Source of the DNA: Magnetococcales bacterium
GTDB taxonomy: Bacteria; Pseudomonadota; Magnetococcia; Magnetococcales; Magnetaquicoccaceae
NCBI GenBank assembly: GCA_011089965.1
Contig: JAANAU010000023.1
Location: 1-54,102, forward strand
DNA length: 54,102 nucleotides
Reading direction: 5' to 3'
Below, in pieces: positions 42,569 through 51,396 of the stretch (position 1 is the stretch's first letter; every line of letters starts with the position of its first letter). The translations under genes were made by a program, and so were the position numbers. A model generated the notes under the pieces. It had not been told where the DNA came from. It saw nothing but the letters and a program-made list of their open reading frames with translations, and ran no database searches.

Positions 42569-43971
42569 TCCGTCTGGCAGACAGTCATGCCCATTTGAAC
42601 TTTCCGGATTTCCAGGAGGATCTGGCCTTTGTGCTGCAACGTGCCCGGGAGGCCGGAGTGGAATACATCAACTCGATTGCCACCCGTTTGACCGAGGTGG
42701 AGCCGCTGTTGAAGCTGTTGGAGCCGTATCCGCATGTCTATACTTCGGTGGGGATCCATCCCCATTATGCAGCGGAAGTTCCGGACGATTCGGTGGCAGC
42801 GATTGTGGCCCATGCCCGGCATCCCAAGGTGGTGGCCGTGGGTGAGACCGGGTTTGATCTGCATTACGCATTCAGCCCCAAAGAGCGTCAGGAACGGGCG
42901 TTTCGTCATCATATCCAGGCAGCACGGGAACTGGGTTTGCCGCTGATCGTTCATACCCGTGAGGCTGAGGCCGATACCCGCCGGGTGATGGAGGAGGAAC
43001 GGGCCGCAGCGTGTGGCGGTGTATTGCACTGTTTCACCGGTTCCACCGCCATGGCCCATTGGGCCTTGGAGCAGGGGTTTTATCTGTCGTTTTCCGGGAT
43101 CTTGACCTTCAAGGCTGCACAAGAGTTGCAGGAGACTGCCAAAACCTTGCCCCTGGAACGGCTGCTCATCGAAACCGATGCCCCTTATCTGGCCCCCATG
43201 CCGTATCGTGGCAAGCGCAATGAGCCTGCCTGGGTGGTGCGGGTGGCTGAGACCCTGGCCACACTTTTGGATCGCTCTGTGGATGAAGTGGCCCGGATCA
43301 CCACGGAGAATTATTGTCGTCTGTTTCATGTCGGGGCTGTGCCTGCTGTAGGGCAGCCTGTCGATCATCCTCCGCTGTTGGCCTATCCGATTGGTCACGG
43401 GTTGTATATCAATCTGACCCGTGCCTGCACCCTGCATTGCGGCTTTTGTCCCAAATGGAGCGCAGCACCGGTGGTCAAGGGGCATGATCTGACGTTGCGG
43501 CGTCATCCGAGTGCCGCAGAGGTGATTGCAGCCATGGGAGATATCACGGGTTATACAGAGATCGTCTTTTGCGGATTCGGGGAGCCGACCTTGCGGCTGG
43601 AGACCTTGCTGGAGGTGGCGGCTGAAGTCAAACGGCGTGGTCCGTTCCGGGTACGGATCAATACCGACGGCTTGGCCAATCGGGTGTATGGCGTGGATGT
43701 CACCCCGCGCATGCAGGGGTTGATCGATGCCTTGTCCGTGTCGCTGAATGCCCAGGATGCCCAAACCTATGACAGGATCTGCCAGCCGGCTTTGAGCGGC
43801 TCCTACGAAGCGGTCAAGGCGTTCATTCGTGCTGCCCGGGTGCATGTGCCCGAGGTGGTGGCTACAGCGGTTCAAGGGGTGGAAGGGGTGGATATTCCCG
43901 CCTGCCGCCGGATCGCGGAACAGGAGTTGGGTGTGGGTTTCCGGGCGCGTTATCTGGACCGTTTGGGTTAG
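42565..43971 (+). CDS. tatD: TatD nuclease-radical SAM fusion
   Basis: 468 residues. The N-terminal half (about 1-262) is a complete TatD metal-dependent DNase/hydrolase: ADSHAHLNF, the Glu in AVGETGFDLHY, LIVHTREAE, LHCFTGS and the Asp in IETDAPYLAP. The C-terminal half (about 270-468) is a short radical SAM domain: NLTRACTLHCGFCPKW (CxxxCxxC) and CGFGEPTLR. A TatD-linked radical SAM family is known in bacteria, usually separate or fused, with unknown substrate. Starts inside the PSP1 gene end (ATGA), third member of the holB run, and ends overlapping the convergent DUF2062 gene by 4 bp. Confidence 0.9.
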   Translation: MIRLADSHAHLNFPDFQEDLAFVLQRAREAGVEYINSIATRLTEVEPLLKLLEPYPHVYTSVGIHPHYAAEVPDDSVAAIVAHARHPKVVAVGETGFDLHYAFSPKERQERAFRHHIQAARELGLPLIVHTREAEADTRRVMEEERAAACGGVLHCFTGSTAMAHWALEQGFYLSFSGILTFKAAQELQETAKTLPLERLLIETDAPYLAPMPYRGKRNEPAWVVRVAETLATLLDRSVDEVARITTENYCRLFHVGAVPAVGQPVDHPPLLAYPIGHGLYINLTRACTLHCGFCPKWSAAPVVKGHDLTLRRHPSAAEVIAAMGDITGYTEIVFCGFGEPTLRLETLLEVAAEVKRRGPFRVRINTDGLANRVYGVDVTPRMQGLIDALSVSLNAQDAQTYDRICQPALSGSYEAVKAFIRAARVHVPEVVATAVQGVEGVDIPACRRIAEQELGVGFRARYLDRLG

Positions 43972-44576
43972 GAGCGGTTGTCGGAGGGGGAGGGTTGTTG
44001 GGCGGCCTGCCGTTTGGCGCGATGGCGCTGAATCAGCCGGATGGTCCAGACATAGCCGATCCAACCGGTTCCGATTCCCCAGGGCAGTGAACCGATGAAG
44101 AGCGGCAGACCAAACAGTTCCCACAGTTGTACCAGTTGCAGCCAGAGCGATTCCAGCCAGTTTTCGCCCCCATGCATCCCTTGCAGAGTCTGGACAAAGC
44201 GGTCGAAATCATTCGTTTCATCCCAGTTCCCGAGCATCAGACGACCGGTGACGATAAAGGTGTAGTACATCGGCGGTACAGTCGGCAGACTGGTCAGCAG
44301 GGTCCAGGCGCTGGCAACCCCGATGTGAAACTCCCAGCGGGGGAGCAGCAGGCGGGTCACGCTCCAGATGGCCACGATCAGAGGGATCTGCGCGCCAACA
44401 GAAGGGGTGAAATTCATGAAAAATCCGATTGCCGTTGCCCGGGCATAATAGGCTGGATCGTGTTGCCCCCGCAGCATGGGAGTGATCAGGCGACGCCGAC
44501 CGGTGATCCGGAGAATGGCCAACCAGCGGCGCCAACCGCTGGGACGGGCAGATTTGGCAGGAGAGGGTGGCAACAT
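43968..44576 (-). CDS. DUF2062 membrane protein
   Basis: 202 residues from ATG 44576; no good ribosome binding site, and a TTG start 14 codons upstream is possible. DUF2062 signature: IGFFMNFTPSVGAQIPLIVAIW in parts, then LLTSLPTVPPMYYTF. Three to four membrane segments (near 65-85, 90-115, 125-140, 165-185 by eye). The family is widespread, sometimes fused with glycosyltransferases; function unknown. Divergent from the polysaccharide deacetylase. Confidence 0.85.
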   Translation of the reverse strand: MLPPSPAKSARPSGWRRWLAILRITGRRRLITPMLRGQHDPAYYARATAIGFFMNFTPSVGAQIPLIVAIWSVTRLLLPRWEFHIGVASAWTLLTSLPTVPPMYYTFIVTGRLMLGNWDETNDFDRFVQTLQGMHGGENWLESLWLQLVQLWELFGLPLFIGSLPWGIGTGWIGYVWTIRLIQRHRAKRQAAQQPSPSDNRS

Positions 44577-44607
44577 GGCAGGGTCAGTCACGGAAAGGGA
44601 ATCAGGA

Positions 44608-45357
44608 ATGTCGTACAAATGTCAATGGGTTGCAGCATGGTTGCTTCTGGTGTTGTGTTTCGGTCATGCCTGGGACTCCTGGGCAGTGGAAAAGAACGTT
44701 TATCTCACGTTTGACGATGGCCCGCGCGAAGGCACGAAAGAGATTCTGGAGTTGCTGACCCGCGCCGGGTTGCCTGCGACCTTTTTCATTGTGGGCGGCC
44801 ATATCATCAATGCTGAGCGTCGTGAGGTGTTTGCACAGCTTAAGGTCGCACCTCTGATCCAGTTGGCCAACCACTCTTTCACCCATGCCTATGAGAAATA
44901 TCAGAGCTTTTATGCCAATCCGGACGGGATGTTGGTGGATTTGTCCAAGAATAACGAGATCCTTGGATTTGTGCAACCGCCATTTCCCACCCGGCTTCCT
45001 GGCCGGATCGATTGGCGTTTTGGCGAGCATTATATCGATACCCGCTCCTATCCGGTCCAGAGTCCTGCCAAGGTGCCTGCCGGAGTGGCCAGGCTCCATG
45101 AACATGGTTTTGTCATTTATGGTTGGGATGTCGAGTGGGGCCGTCCGGGCCGCAAAAATCCTTTGGAGCCGGTGGAGTCATTGGTCAAGCGTATCCATCG
45201 GCGTTTGGAGACCGGGCAGACGGTCAAGCCGGGTCATCTGGTCTTGTTGATGCACGATTTTCATTTCAATACAGCGGCGGCATTGGCAGGTTTGCAACGC
45301 CTGATCGATACCCTGAAACAGGATGGGGTGCTGTTCAAGAACATGAAAGATTATTGA
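44608..45357 (+). CDS. Polysaccharide deacetylase (NodB-type), exported
   Basis: 249 residues from ATG 44608, chosen because MSYKCQWVAAWLLLVLCFGHA is a clean signal peptide start and CAGGA precedes it; ATG 44575 with GAGAGGG upstream is a close alternative. Motifs: the TFDDGP metal and catalytic Asp pair, the HSFTH zinc pair, PPFPTRLPGR and a C-terminal LVLLMHDFHF. It would remove acetyl groups from a cell-wall or surface polysaccharide such as peptidoglycan or chitin-like material; substrate not known. Its end overlaps the convergent radical SAM gene by 7 bp. Confidence 0.92.
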   Translation: MSYKCQWVAAWLLLVLCFGHAWDSWAVEKNVYLTFDDGPREGTKEILELLTRAGLPATFFIVGGHIINAERREVFAQLKVAPLIQLANHSFTHAYEKYQSFYANPDGMLVDLSKNNEILGFVQPPFPTRLPGRIDWRFGEHYIDTRSYPVQSPAKVPAGVARLHEHGFVIYGWDVEWGRPGRKNPLEPVESLVKRIHRRLETGQTVKPGHLVLLMHDFHFNTAAALAGLQRLIDTLKQDGVLFKNMKDY

Positions 45358-46853
45358 GCTGTTTCCGGATGATGAGAGAGATGACGTTGCTGTCTGGGTG
45401 GGGGATGGCTGTCCGGGTGTTTTTGAGATTTGGCATGCCAGTTGGCTTGATCGTGTTCCAGTGCGGATGTGAACCGGGCCTGTTCCCGGGCATCCAGAAG
45501 TGGCAGGAAACACTCTTTGACCAGCATGGCCAAACGGGGCAGGGCAATGCGATGGGTTTGACCTGAGACGGCATGGAGCCGGTCGGAAAAGGCCAGAAAG
45601 GTGGCAAAGGGAGGGTGATGCGAAAAGATCGCGCGCAAGGCATGGGTGAAACGTCCGGAGTTGCCAACCAGATCCCAATAGCGGGCAAACCGCTTGAGAC
45701 GCCGCATGGTCAGAAAATCGAGTTGCCGGTTCTCCAGCAGCTCATAAGGAGGGTGGGGATCAAATCGCATGGCCTCGGAGGCGCTGCTGGAACACAACGG
45801 AGTGCCAGCCAGTCGTTTCAGAATGCCGACTTGTATCTCATGCGGTCCGATGGCGATCAGACGATCAAATCCCTGGGCCAGGCTCTCCAGACTCTCCTGT
45901 GGCAGTCCGACGATCAGATCGGTGTGAATATGGGCCTGGGTGGAGGTCAGCAGCCAGCGGAGGTTCTCTTCGGCCCGCCCGTTGTCCTGATGGCGATCAA
46001 TGGCCTGCAAGACCTGCGGGTTGAAGGACTGGATGCCGATCTCCAGTTGCAGGCTGCCGGGCGGAAAGGCGGCCAGCCGTTCCTGAAGGCCAGCGGTCAG
46101 CCGATCCGGGACCATCTCAAAATGGATGAACAATCCCGGGATCTGGATCCGCTCCAGAAAAAAGTCCAGAATGGCGGTGGCATGCTCTTCGCCCAGGTTG
46201 AAGGTGCGATCCACGAACTTGAAGTGGCGTCCACCGCGCGCGATCAGGCTCTCCAGTGCGGTCAGCAATCGGGGTATGGGAAAGCGCCGGACCTTGTGAT
46301 CCAGAGCTGAGAGACAAAAACTGCATCGATAGGGACAGCCGCGCGACGACTCCACATAAAGATGGCGGTGGGCCAGATCGTGGGCACTGTATTCATCATG
46401 TGGAAACTGCACGGTGGCAAGATCCGGGGGTGGGGCCAGAATCTTTCTGGCCAGAGGAGGGTGTCCATGCAACAAAGCGTGGCAGATATCGGGAAAGATC
46501 AACTCCCCTTCGCCAACCACCCGGTGATCGGCCAGCTCGCCCAGGGGGTGATGATCCAGGGCATGACTGGCCTCGGGACCGCCCAGAACCAGCTTGATTT
46601 CGGGACGGATGGTTTTCAACAGGGTGGCAAAACGGGTCACCAGTGCGGTATTCCAGATGTAAACCCCGCAACCGATGATGCGTGGATTCAGGTGCAACAC
46701 TGCTTCCAATGCCTCTTCCGGCCGTGTTTCCAGATCAAACTCCAGCAGAGCGGTCTGAGGACGTAAAGGACCGAGATTGGCGAGCAGCGCGCGCAATCCC
46801 ATGGAGGGATGGGAAAAACGGGCATTAAAGGCGGTCAGAACGATTTCAGCCAT
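45351..46853 (-). CDS. B12-binding domain radical SAM protein (DUF4080 C-terminus)
   Basis: 500 residues. The first 130 residues form a cobalamin-binding-like Rossmann domain (GPLRPQTALLEFD, GPEASH, VVGEGE). The radical SAM core follows with SSRGCPYRCSFCLSALD (CxxxCxxC), FVDRTFN and LEIGIQSFN. The last 130 residues match the DUF4080 group. B12-type members often transfer methyl groups or rearrange carbon bonds, but DUF4080 proteins have no known substrate. The DxH cobalamin His motif is not seen, so cobalamin may not bind. Stand-alone gene. The C-terminus has an unusual run rich in His, Pro and Gln. Confidence 0.88.
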   Translation of the reverse strand: MAEIVLTAFNARFSHPSMGLRALLANLGPLRPQTALLEFDLETRPEEALEAVLHLNPRIIGCGVYIWNTALVTRFATLLKTIRPEIKLVLGGPEASHALDHHPLGELADHRVVGEGELIFPDICHALLHGHPPLARKILAPPPDLATVQFPHDEYSAHDLAHRHLYVESSRGCPYRCSFCLSALDHKVRRFPIPRLLTALESLIARGGRHFKFVDRTFNLGEEHATAILDFFLERIQIPGLFIHFEMVPDRLTAGLQERLAAFPPGSLQLEIGIQSFNPQVLQAIDRHQDNGRAEENLRWLLTSTQAHIHTDLIVGLPQESLESLAQGFDRLIAIGPHEIQVGILKRLAGTPLCSSSASEAMRFDPHPPYELLENRQLDFLTMRRLKRFARYWDLVGNSGRFTHALRAIFSHHPPFATFLAFSDRLHAVSGQTHRIALPRLAMLVKECFLPLLDAREQARFTSALEHDQANWHAKSQKHPDSHPPPRQQRHLSHHPETAQ

Positions 46854-46880
46854 GTGTCATGGTGTCAAACGTGTTAAGCT

Positions 46881-46912
46881 GTTGACCAGGATGGTTATCA
46901 ACAGCGTATTTT
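46881..46912 (+). promoter_or_regulatory. Putative promoter and operator for the small protein gene
   Basis: TTGACC (46882-46887) with TATTTT at a slightly long 19-bp spacing (46907-46912). The -35 lies within an imperfect inverted repeat, GTTGA-CCA ... TGG-TTA-TCAAC (46881-46902), a possible repressor site. Weak evidence. Confidence 0.3.
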
Positions 46913-46923
46913 AAGAGGGGATT

Positions 46924-47124
46924 ATGACGCAATCCGATCAAAAGACAATTCCATATGCCGAGCAGGAGCAGCATCCAGGGGATGAGAGCATACCGGTTGG
47001 TTTGCGTCGTCCCCTGACCACTGCGCTGACCCGCATGTTGGCTGGCCGCTCCCTGGATGAAGAGATCCTGGATCCGGCCAATCCCAATCTGCAATGGGAG
47101 CGTACCACGCAGGATCATGCATGA
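46924..47124 (+). CDS. Small hypothetical protein, 66 residues
   Basis: ATG 46924 follows a good ribosome binding site (GAGGGG, 5 bp spacing). The protein is hydrophilic, with RRPLTTALTRMLAGRSLDEEILDP forming a likely helix in the centre, and has no signal or membrane segment. It is 17 bp from the next gene and may be cotranscribed. No family recognised. Confidence 0.6.
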   Translation: MTQSDQKTIPYAEQEQHPGDESIPVGLRRPLTTALTRMLAGRSLDEEILDPANPNLQWERTTQDHA

Positions 47125-47141
47125 ACAGATCAGGAGATCAA

Positions 47142-48161
47142 ATGTCCATTCAAACATTGGCAGTGATGTTGGTGTTGTCGGTTGGTCTGGCCACCCCGGC
47201 CTGGGCCAAAAATGAACTCTCTTGTCCGGATTCGGTCAAGAATCTGCCGCGTCTGGTGGCGGATGGGGTGGCCCTGGAGCCTTCGGGAGTGGCCTGGGAT
47301 CCGGTGAACAAGGTGGCGGTCGGGGTGTCGGATGAGGCATCGACCGGAGCCTTGTTTGTGTTTGATCCGGCAACCGTCAGCGGGGACAAGACCATTCGTG
47401 CCACGCCGCTGTTGTCCTCGGCCCAGGTGGAGCAGTTCAAGCCCAAAGATCTGGAGGGGATCACCCGTCTGGCGAGCGGAGAGTGGGTTGCGACCGCTTC
47501 CCATTCGCTCAACAATGGCAAGGCCCGTGATACGGTCTTGCGGTTTCGTCTGGTGAAAAAGGGGGCACAGTGGAGTCTGGACACCCTCCAGAAAATACCG
47601 CCCTCCGGAGGATTTCAGAAATGGTTGACCCAGAGCGCCAAGACTCCGTGGGATGGCAAGTTCAATCAGGCTGAGGGCGAAGCAGGGATCAATGTGGAAG
47701 GATTGGCGGCTTCCGAGCGTGACGGCAATCTGTTGTTCGGTTTTCGTGGCCCGGTGATCGGCAACAAACCGGCATTGTTGGCCGTGCGTCTGGAGGCCAA
47801 CGGGACACCGACCGTGGCAAAGTGGTATTCCTTGAAACTGGATGCCAAATTTGATGAAGGCGGCATTCTGGGTCTGGCCAAGGAGTCTCTGGGTGTGCGG
47901 GATATGACCCCGTTGGCTGGCGGCAAAGGGGAGTATCTGATCGTGCTGGGAGCCAGCGGTTCGGGTAGCGATGTCCCATTCCAGCTCGGCTTTTGGCGTG
48001 AAGGGCAAGAGGAGGTCGCTTATGTGGGCAAGTTGACCAAAGGGTTCCGCGCCGAAGGGATCACCGTGCTGTCGGAAACACCGGAGTCGCAGCGTCTGTT
48101 GCTGGTGAGCGACAAGGGGGGGCTGGTGATGGAGTGTCAAAGCACCTTGAAAAAGCGATAA
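47142..48161 (+). CDS. Secreted DUF3616-like beta-propeller protein
   Basis: 339 residues from ATG 47142, with AGGAG 5 bp upstream. Signal peptide residues 1-22 (MSIQTLAVMLVLSVGLATPAWA). The rest has regular beta-strand segments: SGVAWDPVNKVAVGVSDE, FKPKDLEGITRLASGEW, INVEGLAASERDGNLLFGF and FRAEGITVL, the EG-IT/EGLA repeats of DUF3616-type propellers. The family is exported, with unknown role. No enzyme residues recognised. Confidence 0.75.
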   Translation: MSIQTLAVMLVLSVGLATPAWAKNELSCPDSVKNLPRLVADGVALEPSGVAWDPVNKVAVGVSDEASTGALFVFDPATVSGDKTIRATPLLSSAQVEQFKPKDLEGITRLASGEWVATASHSLNNGKARDTVLRFRLVKKGAQWSLDTLQKIPPSGGFQKWLTQSAKTPWDGKFNQAEGEAGINVEGLAASERDGNLLFGFRGPVIGNKPALLAVRLEANGTPTVAKWYSLKLDAKFDEGGILGLAKESLGVRDMTPLAGGKGEYLIVLGASGSGSDVPFQLGFWREGQEEVAYVGKLTKGFRAEGITVLSETPESQRLLLVSDKGGLVMECQSTLKKR

Positions 48162-48200
48162 TTTGGATTTGAATCATCTGTTTTGACAAGGATCATGCAC

Positions 48201-48803
48201 ATGGCTGATGTCAATGATACCGTTTCGTCCCTGATGGAGGGTGCTGCTGAGGCAGAGTCCCGTTTCAATATGCGGGTGGCAGCACTGGCAGCCATTCTGG
48301 CCACCCTGTTGGGGGTGTTCAATGTCAAGGACGGCAATATCGCCCAATCCATGGCACAACATCAGGCCCATGCCGTGGACTCCTGGGCACATTACCAGTT
48401 CAAGAATGTCAAACAGCATCTGGCGGAAAACATGGTCGACTCTTTGACCCTGGAACAGGCCAAAGGCAACCCATCTGCCGAGTATCGTTTGCTTCTGACC
48501 GAAAAGATCGCCCATTTCCAGAGTGAGGGGCAACGGTATGGCCGTGAAAAAGAGGAGATCCGGGTGCGGGCCGAAGGGCATGAGAAGGAGTACGAAGCCC
48601 TCAATTTCCGCGATGATCAGTTCGACATGGCCGAGGCAGGCATCGAGATCGCGATTGCCTTGTTGAGCATCAGTGTGTTGACCCGGCGGCGCTGGCTGTT
48701 CGGGGTGGCATTGGTTTTTGCCGGGTTTGGGATTGCCACCGGGTTGTCCGGTTTTTTTGGTTGGTCGTTTCATCCCGATCTGGTGGCCCAGTGGTTGAGT
48801 TGA
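48201..48803 (+). CDS. DUF4337 membrane protein
   Basis: 200 residues from ATG 48201, with AAGG 9 bp upstream; ATG 48195 is the alternative. An early hydrophobic segment (RVAALAAILATLLGVFNVK), a long helical stretch with QAHAVDSWAHYQFKNVKQHL, and two C-terminal membrane segments (near 155-190) match DUF4337. The central part likely forms coiled coil. Function unknown. It lies 8 bp before the molybdopterin oxidoreductase gene. Confidence 0.8.
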   Translation: MADVNDTVSSLMEGAAEAESRFNMRVAALAAILATLLGVFNVKDGNIAQSMAQHQAHAVDSWAHYQFKNVKQHLAENMVDSLTLEQAKGNPSAEYRLLLTEKIAHFQSEGQRYGREKEEIRVRAEGHEKEYEALNFRDDQFDMAEAGIEIAIALLSISVLTRRRWLFGVALVFAGFGIATGLSGFFGWSFHPDLVAQWLS

Positions 48804-48811
48804 GATGACCC

Positions 48812-50833
48812 ATGTCCGCCTCCTTTGACAGCGTTTGCTCTTTGGATTGTCCCGGAACCTGTGCCCTGAAGGTCACAATCGATCAGGGACGTCTGGTCTC
48901 GATGGCTGGTCACCCCGATCATCCCCTGACAAAGGGAGTGATTTGCGGCAAGGTGAGCCGCTATGCAGAGATCCAACACGGACCGCGCATCATGCAACCG
49001 ATGTTGCGTCAGGGGCCGAAAGGCTTGGGAGATTTCCGACCGGTTTCCTGGGATTGCGCCCTGGACCATATCGCTGAACAACTTCAAGCGATCATGGGTC
49101 AATTTGGTCCTGAGGCGGTATTGCCATTCCATTATGGCGGGACCATGGGGGTGATCCAGCGTCGCGCTTATCAACGTCTGGTGACCCGTGCCGGTTTTTC
49201 CGTGCTGGATGGCAATATTTGCTACTCCATAGGTTGGGCTGGCTGGCGGGCGGGTGTGGGATTGGCATTGGGTCCAGACCCTATAGAGATCGCAGCCAGT
49301 GATCTGCCGATTTTGTGGGGGATCAATGCTGTCTCCACCCATATCACCCTCATGAGCCATGTCAAACAGGCACGGCGTCAGGGTGCCCGTCTGGTGGTGG
49401 TGGATCCTTATCGCAATCCGACGGCCCGTCTGGCGGATTGGCATCTGCCGGTACGCCCTGGTACGGATGGTGCCCTGGCTGTGGCCATGATGCATGTATT
49501 GCTGGATGAGGGGTTGGCACAGCGTTCTTATTTGCAACGTTTGACCGATTTCGATGCCGAGGTGGAAGCCCATTTGGCATGCCGGCCACCCGAATGGGCA
49601 GCGCCGATCACCGGTCTGGATGCGTCCACGATTCGGGAGTTCGCGCGTCTGTATGGTCAGGCGCGTGCGCCGTTCATCCGTATCGGGTTGGGGATGAGCC
49701 GACAGTACAATGGGGCAGTCAATCTCCATGCGGTTTCGTGTCTGCCTGCCATGACCGGAGCCTGGGAAAAAGTGGGGGGCGGTGCTTTGTTTGCCACGGG
49801 AGGTGCTTTCAACCTGACCGGGGAACCCATGCCGCCCCCTTTGAATCCTCGGCATACGCCACGCAAGCTGGATATGAGCCGTTTGGGTGCGATTCTGACC
49901 GATCCGGGTCTGAATCCTCCGGTCAAGGCCCTGCTGGTCTCCCATGCCAATCCGGCAGCGAGTTGCCCGGATTTGCAACGGGTGTGGTCGGGTTTGGCGC
50001 GGGACGATCTTTTTACCGTGGTCCATGAACAGGTGATGAGCGATACCGCCCGTTTTGCCGATGTGCTGTTGCCAGCCACCACCTTTCTGGAACATGAGGA
50101 TCTGTACAAGGCGTATGGGCAGTATACGCTGCAACATGCCCGTGCGCTCATGCCTCCGACTGGTGAGGCGCTGTGCAACCATGATTTCGTGAACGCACTG
50201 GCCCGGCGTTTGGGGTATGATGATCTGCCGTTCCAGATGGGGGTGACAGAAACCATAGCCGCGATTCTGGAGCACTCTGGACTCCCACCTGTGGCGCGTT
50301 GGGAGCGCCCCTGGATCGATTGCGCCCCGGAGTGGCGCGCGGGTCATTTTCTGGATGGATTTCCACAACCGGATGGTCGTTTTCATTTTCGTCCGGGCTG
50401 GTCGCAGGCCCGGATGCCGGAGTTTCCTGACCATTGGCCGGTCAATCGGCGTGACAATCCGGTTGAGGCTGCGGTTTATCCTCTGGATTTCATGACGCCA
50501 CCAGCCATGGATGTGTTGAACTCGACCTTTTCTGACACCCCCAAGGCCAGACAACAACCGCCCCGATTGTGGATCCATCCCGCAGATGCAGCCCAGCGTC
50601 AGATTCAGGAGGGGGATCGGGTGGTGGTTTTCAATGGTCAGGGACAGTTGACCATGCAGGCACGGGTAACAACGGACGTGCGGCCAGGCTTGACGCTGTG
50701 CGAATCCAATCAGACTGCGCGTGCCTTTCCACAGGGGATTGGCTTGAACACCTTGACCCATGCCGATGTGGTGGCACCCGATGGGGGACCAGCCCTGCAC
50801 GACAACCGGGTGGAGGTGTACCGGTTGCCGTGA
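48812..50833 (+). CDS. Molybdopterin oxidoreductase (formate dehydrogenase-like)
   Basis: 673 residues, without TAT or other signal, so cytoplasmic. An N-terminal 4Fe-4S site is formed by Cys9, Cys13, Cys17 and Cys45 (CSLDCPGTC ... ICGK). The molybdopterin domains follow, with GGTMGV, YSIGWAGW at the metal-ligand position, NAVSTHITLM, VVDPYRNPTARLADW in parts, and the C-terminal DVLNSTFSD and GDRVVVFNGQG beta domain. No selenocysteine, and no Cys in the place where formate dehydrogenases carry it. A DMSO-reductase-family enzyme of unknown substrate. No partner electron-transfer subunit in the window. Confidence 0.9.
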   Translation: MSASFDSVCSLDCPGTCALKVTIDQGRLVSMAGHPDHPLTKGVICGKVSRYAEIQHGPRIMQPMLRQGPKGLGDFRPVSWDCALDHIAEQLQAIMGQFGPEAVLPFHYGGTMGVIQRRAYQRLVTRAGFSVLDGNICYSIGWAGWRAGVGLALGPDPIEIAASDLPILWGINAVSTHITLMSHVKQARRQGARLVVVDPYRNPTARLADWHLPVRPGTDGALAVAMMHVLLDEGLAQRSYLQRLTDFDAEVEAHLACRPPEWAAPITGLDASTIREFARLYGQARAPFIRIGLGMSRQYNGAVNLHAVSCLPAMTGAWEKVGGGALFATGGAFNLTGEPMPPPLNPRHTPRKLDMSRLGAILTDPGLNPPVKALLVSHANPAASCPDLQRVWSGLARDDLFTVVHEQVMSDTARFADVLLPATTFLEHEDLYKAYGQYTLQHARALMPPTGEALCNHDFVNALARRLGYDDLPFQMGVTETIAAILEHSGLPPVARWERPWIDCAPEWRAGHFLDGFPQPDGRFHFRPGWSQARMPEFPDHWPVNRRDNPVEAAVYPLDFMTPPAMDVLNSTFSDTPKARQQPPRLWIHPADAAQRQIQEGDRVVVFNGQGQLTMQARVTTDVRPGLTLCESNQTARAFPQGIGLNTLTHADVVAPDGGPALHDNRVEVYRLP

Positions 50834-50858
50834 GGTTATGTGTGAGAAGTGGGGTAGA

Positions 50859-51311
50859 TCAGGACCAGGAGAGCCGCATGAAACGGGGCAGTACCCATGC
50901 CAGGCGGGCCTCACGGCGTGCCCGATAGAGTTCCACCAGGGCAATGGCCAGAGCCGCGCCCAAAGCGTCTGCAAGCAGATCGAGCAGATCTCCATACCGA
51001 CCCGGCACAAAGAGTTGATGCCACTCGTCCGTGATGCCGTAACCAACCGCATAGACCCAGGCCCATAACCAGCAGTGACGCAATAAAGTCCATTGCCGCA
51101 GAGCCAGCCACGCCATGATCGCCATGAAGCCGTAAGCGACCAGATGTTCCAGTTTGTCCTGGTTTTCGAAGAATGGCTGCGGCAGATCCAGATTGGTCAA
51201 TGAGGAGAGGCTGAAGATCATCAGCGAGTACCCAACCAGTATTCCGGCAAGCAGTGCCCTTTTTTTCCAGTTGGCAGGAAACCCAAACTGATTGATCGGT
51301 GCGCGTTGCAT
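50859..51311 (-). CDS. VanZ-like membrane protein
   Basis: 150 residues, four membrane segments (near 18-38, 58-72, 82-98, 118-135). Family motifs: DKLEHLVAYGFMA and DEWHQLFVPGRYGDLLDLLADALGA. The VanZ family includes a teicoplanin-resistance protein, but most members have unknown membrane roles. Divergent from nagZ; the 85-bp gap has an AGGTG-TGAT-CACCT inverted repeat at 51338-51351. Confidence 0.88.
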   Translation of the reverse strand: MQRAPINQFGFPANWKKRALLAGILVGYSLMIFSLSSLTNLDLPQPFFENQDKLEHLVAYGFMAIMAWLALRQWTLLRHCWLWAWVYAVGYGITDEWHQLFVPGRYGDLLDLLADALGAALAIALVELYRARREARLAWVLPRFMRLSWS

Positions 51312-51396
51312 TTTTGTGGACCATATCCTAGTGTTGGAGGTGTGATCACCTTTTACTGAACAGCTCCTTGCTGAGGCCAGGCAGGATTATAGCAGA

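Noticed and set aside
44575-44608. Divergent starts sharing one CATG, as also possible at 24588/24589
   Set aside because: Better starts are available for at least one gene in each pair, so the shared CATG is probably chance.
48770-51052. 760-codon open frame on the minus strand
   Set aside because: Antisense to the molybdopterin oxidoreductase; no recognisable domain, high Arg/His/Gln composition.
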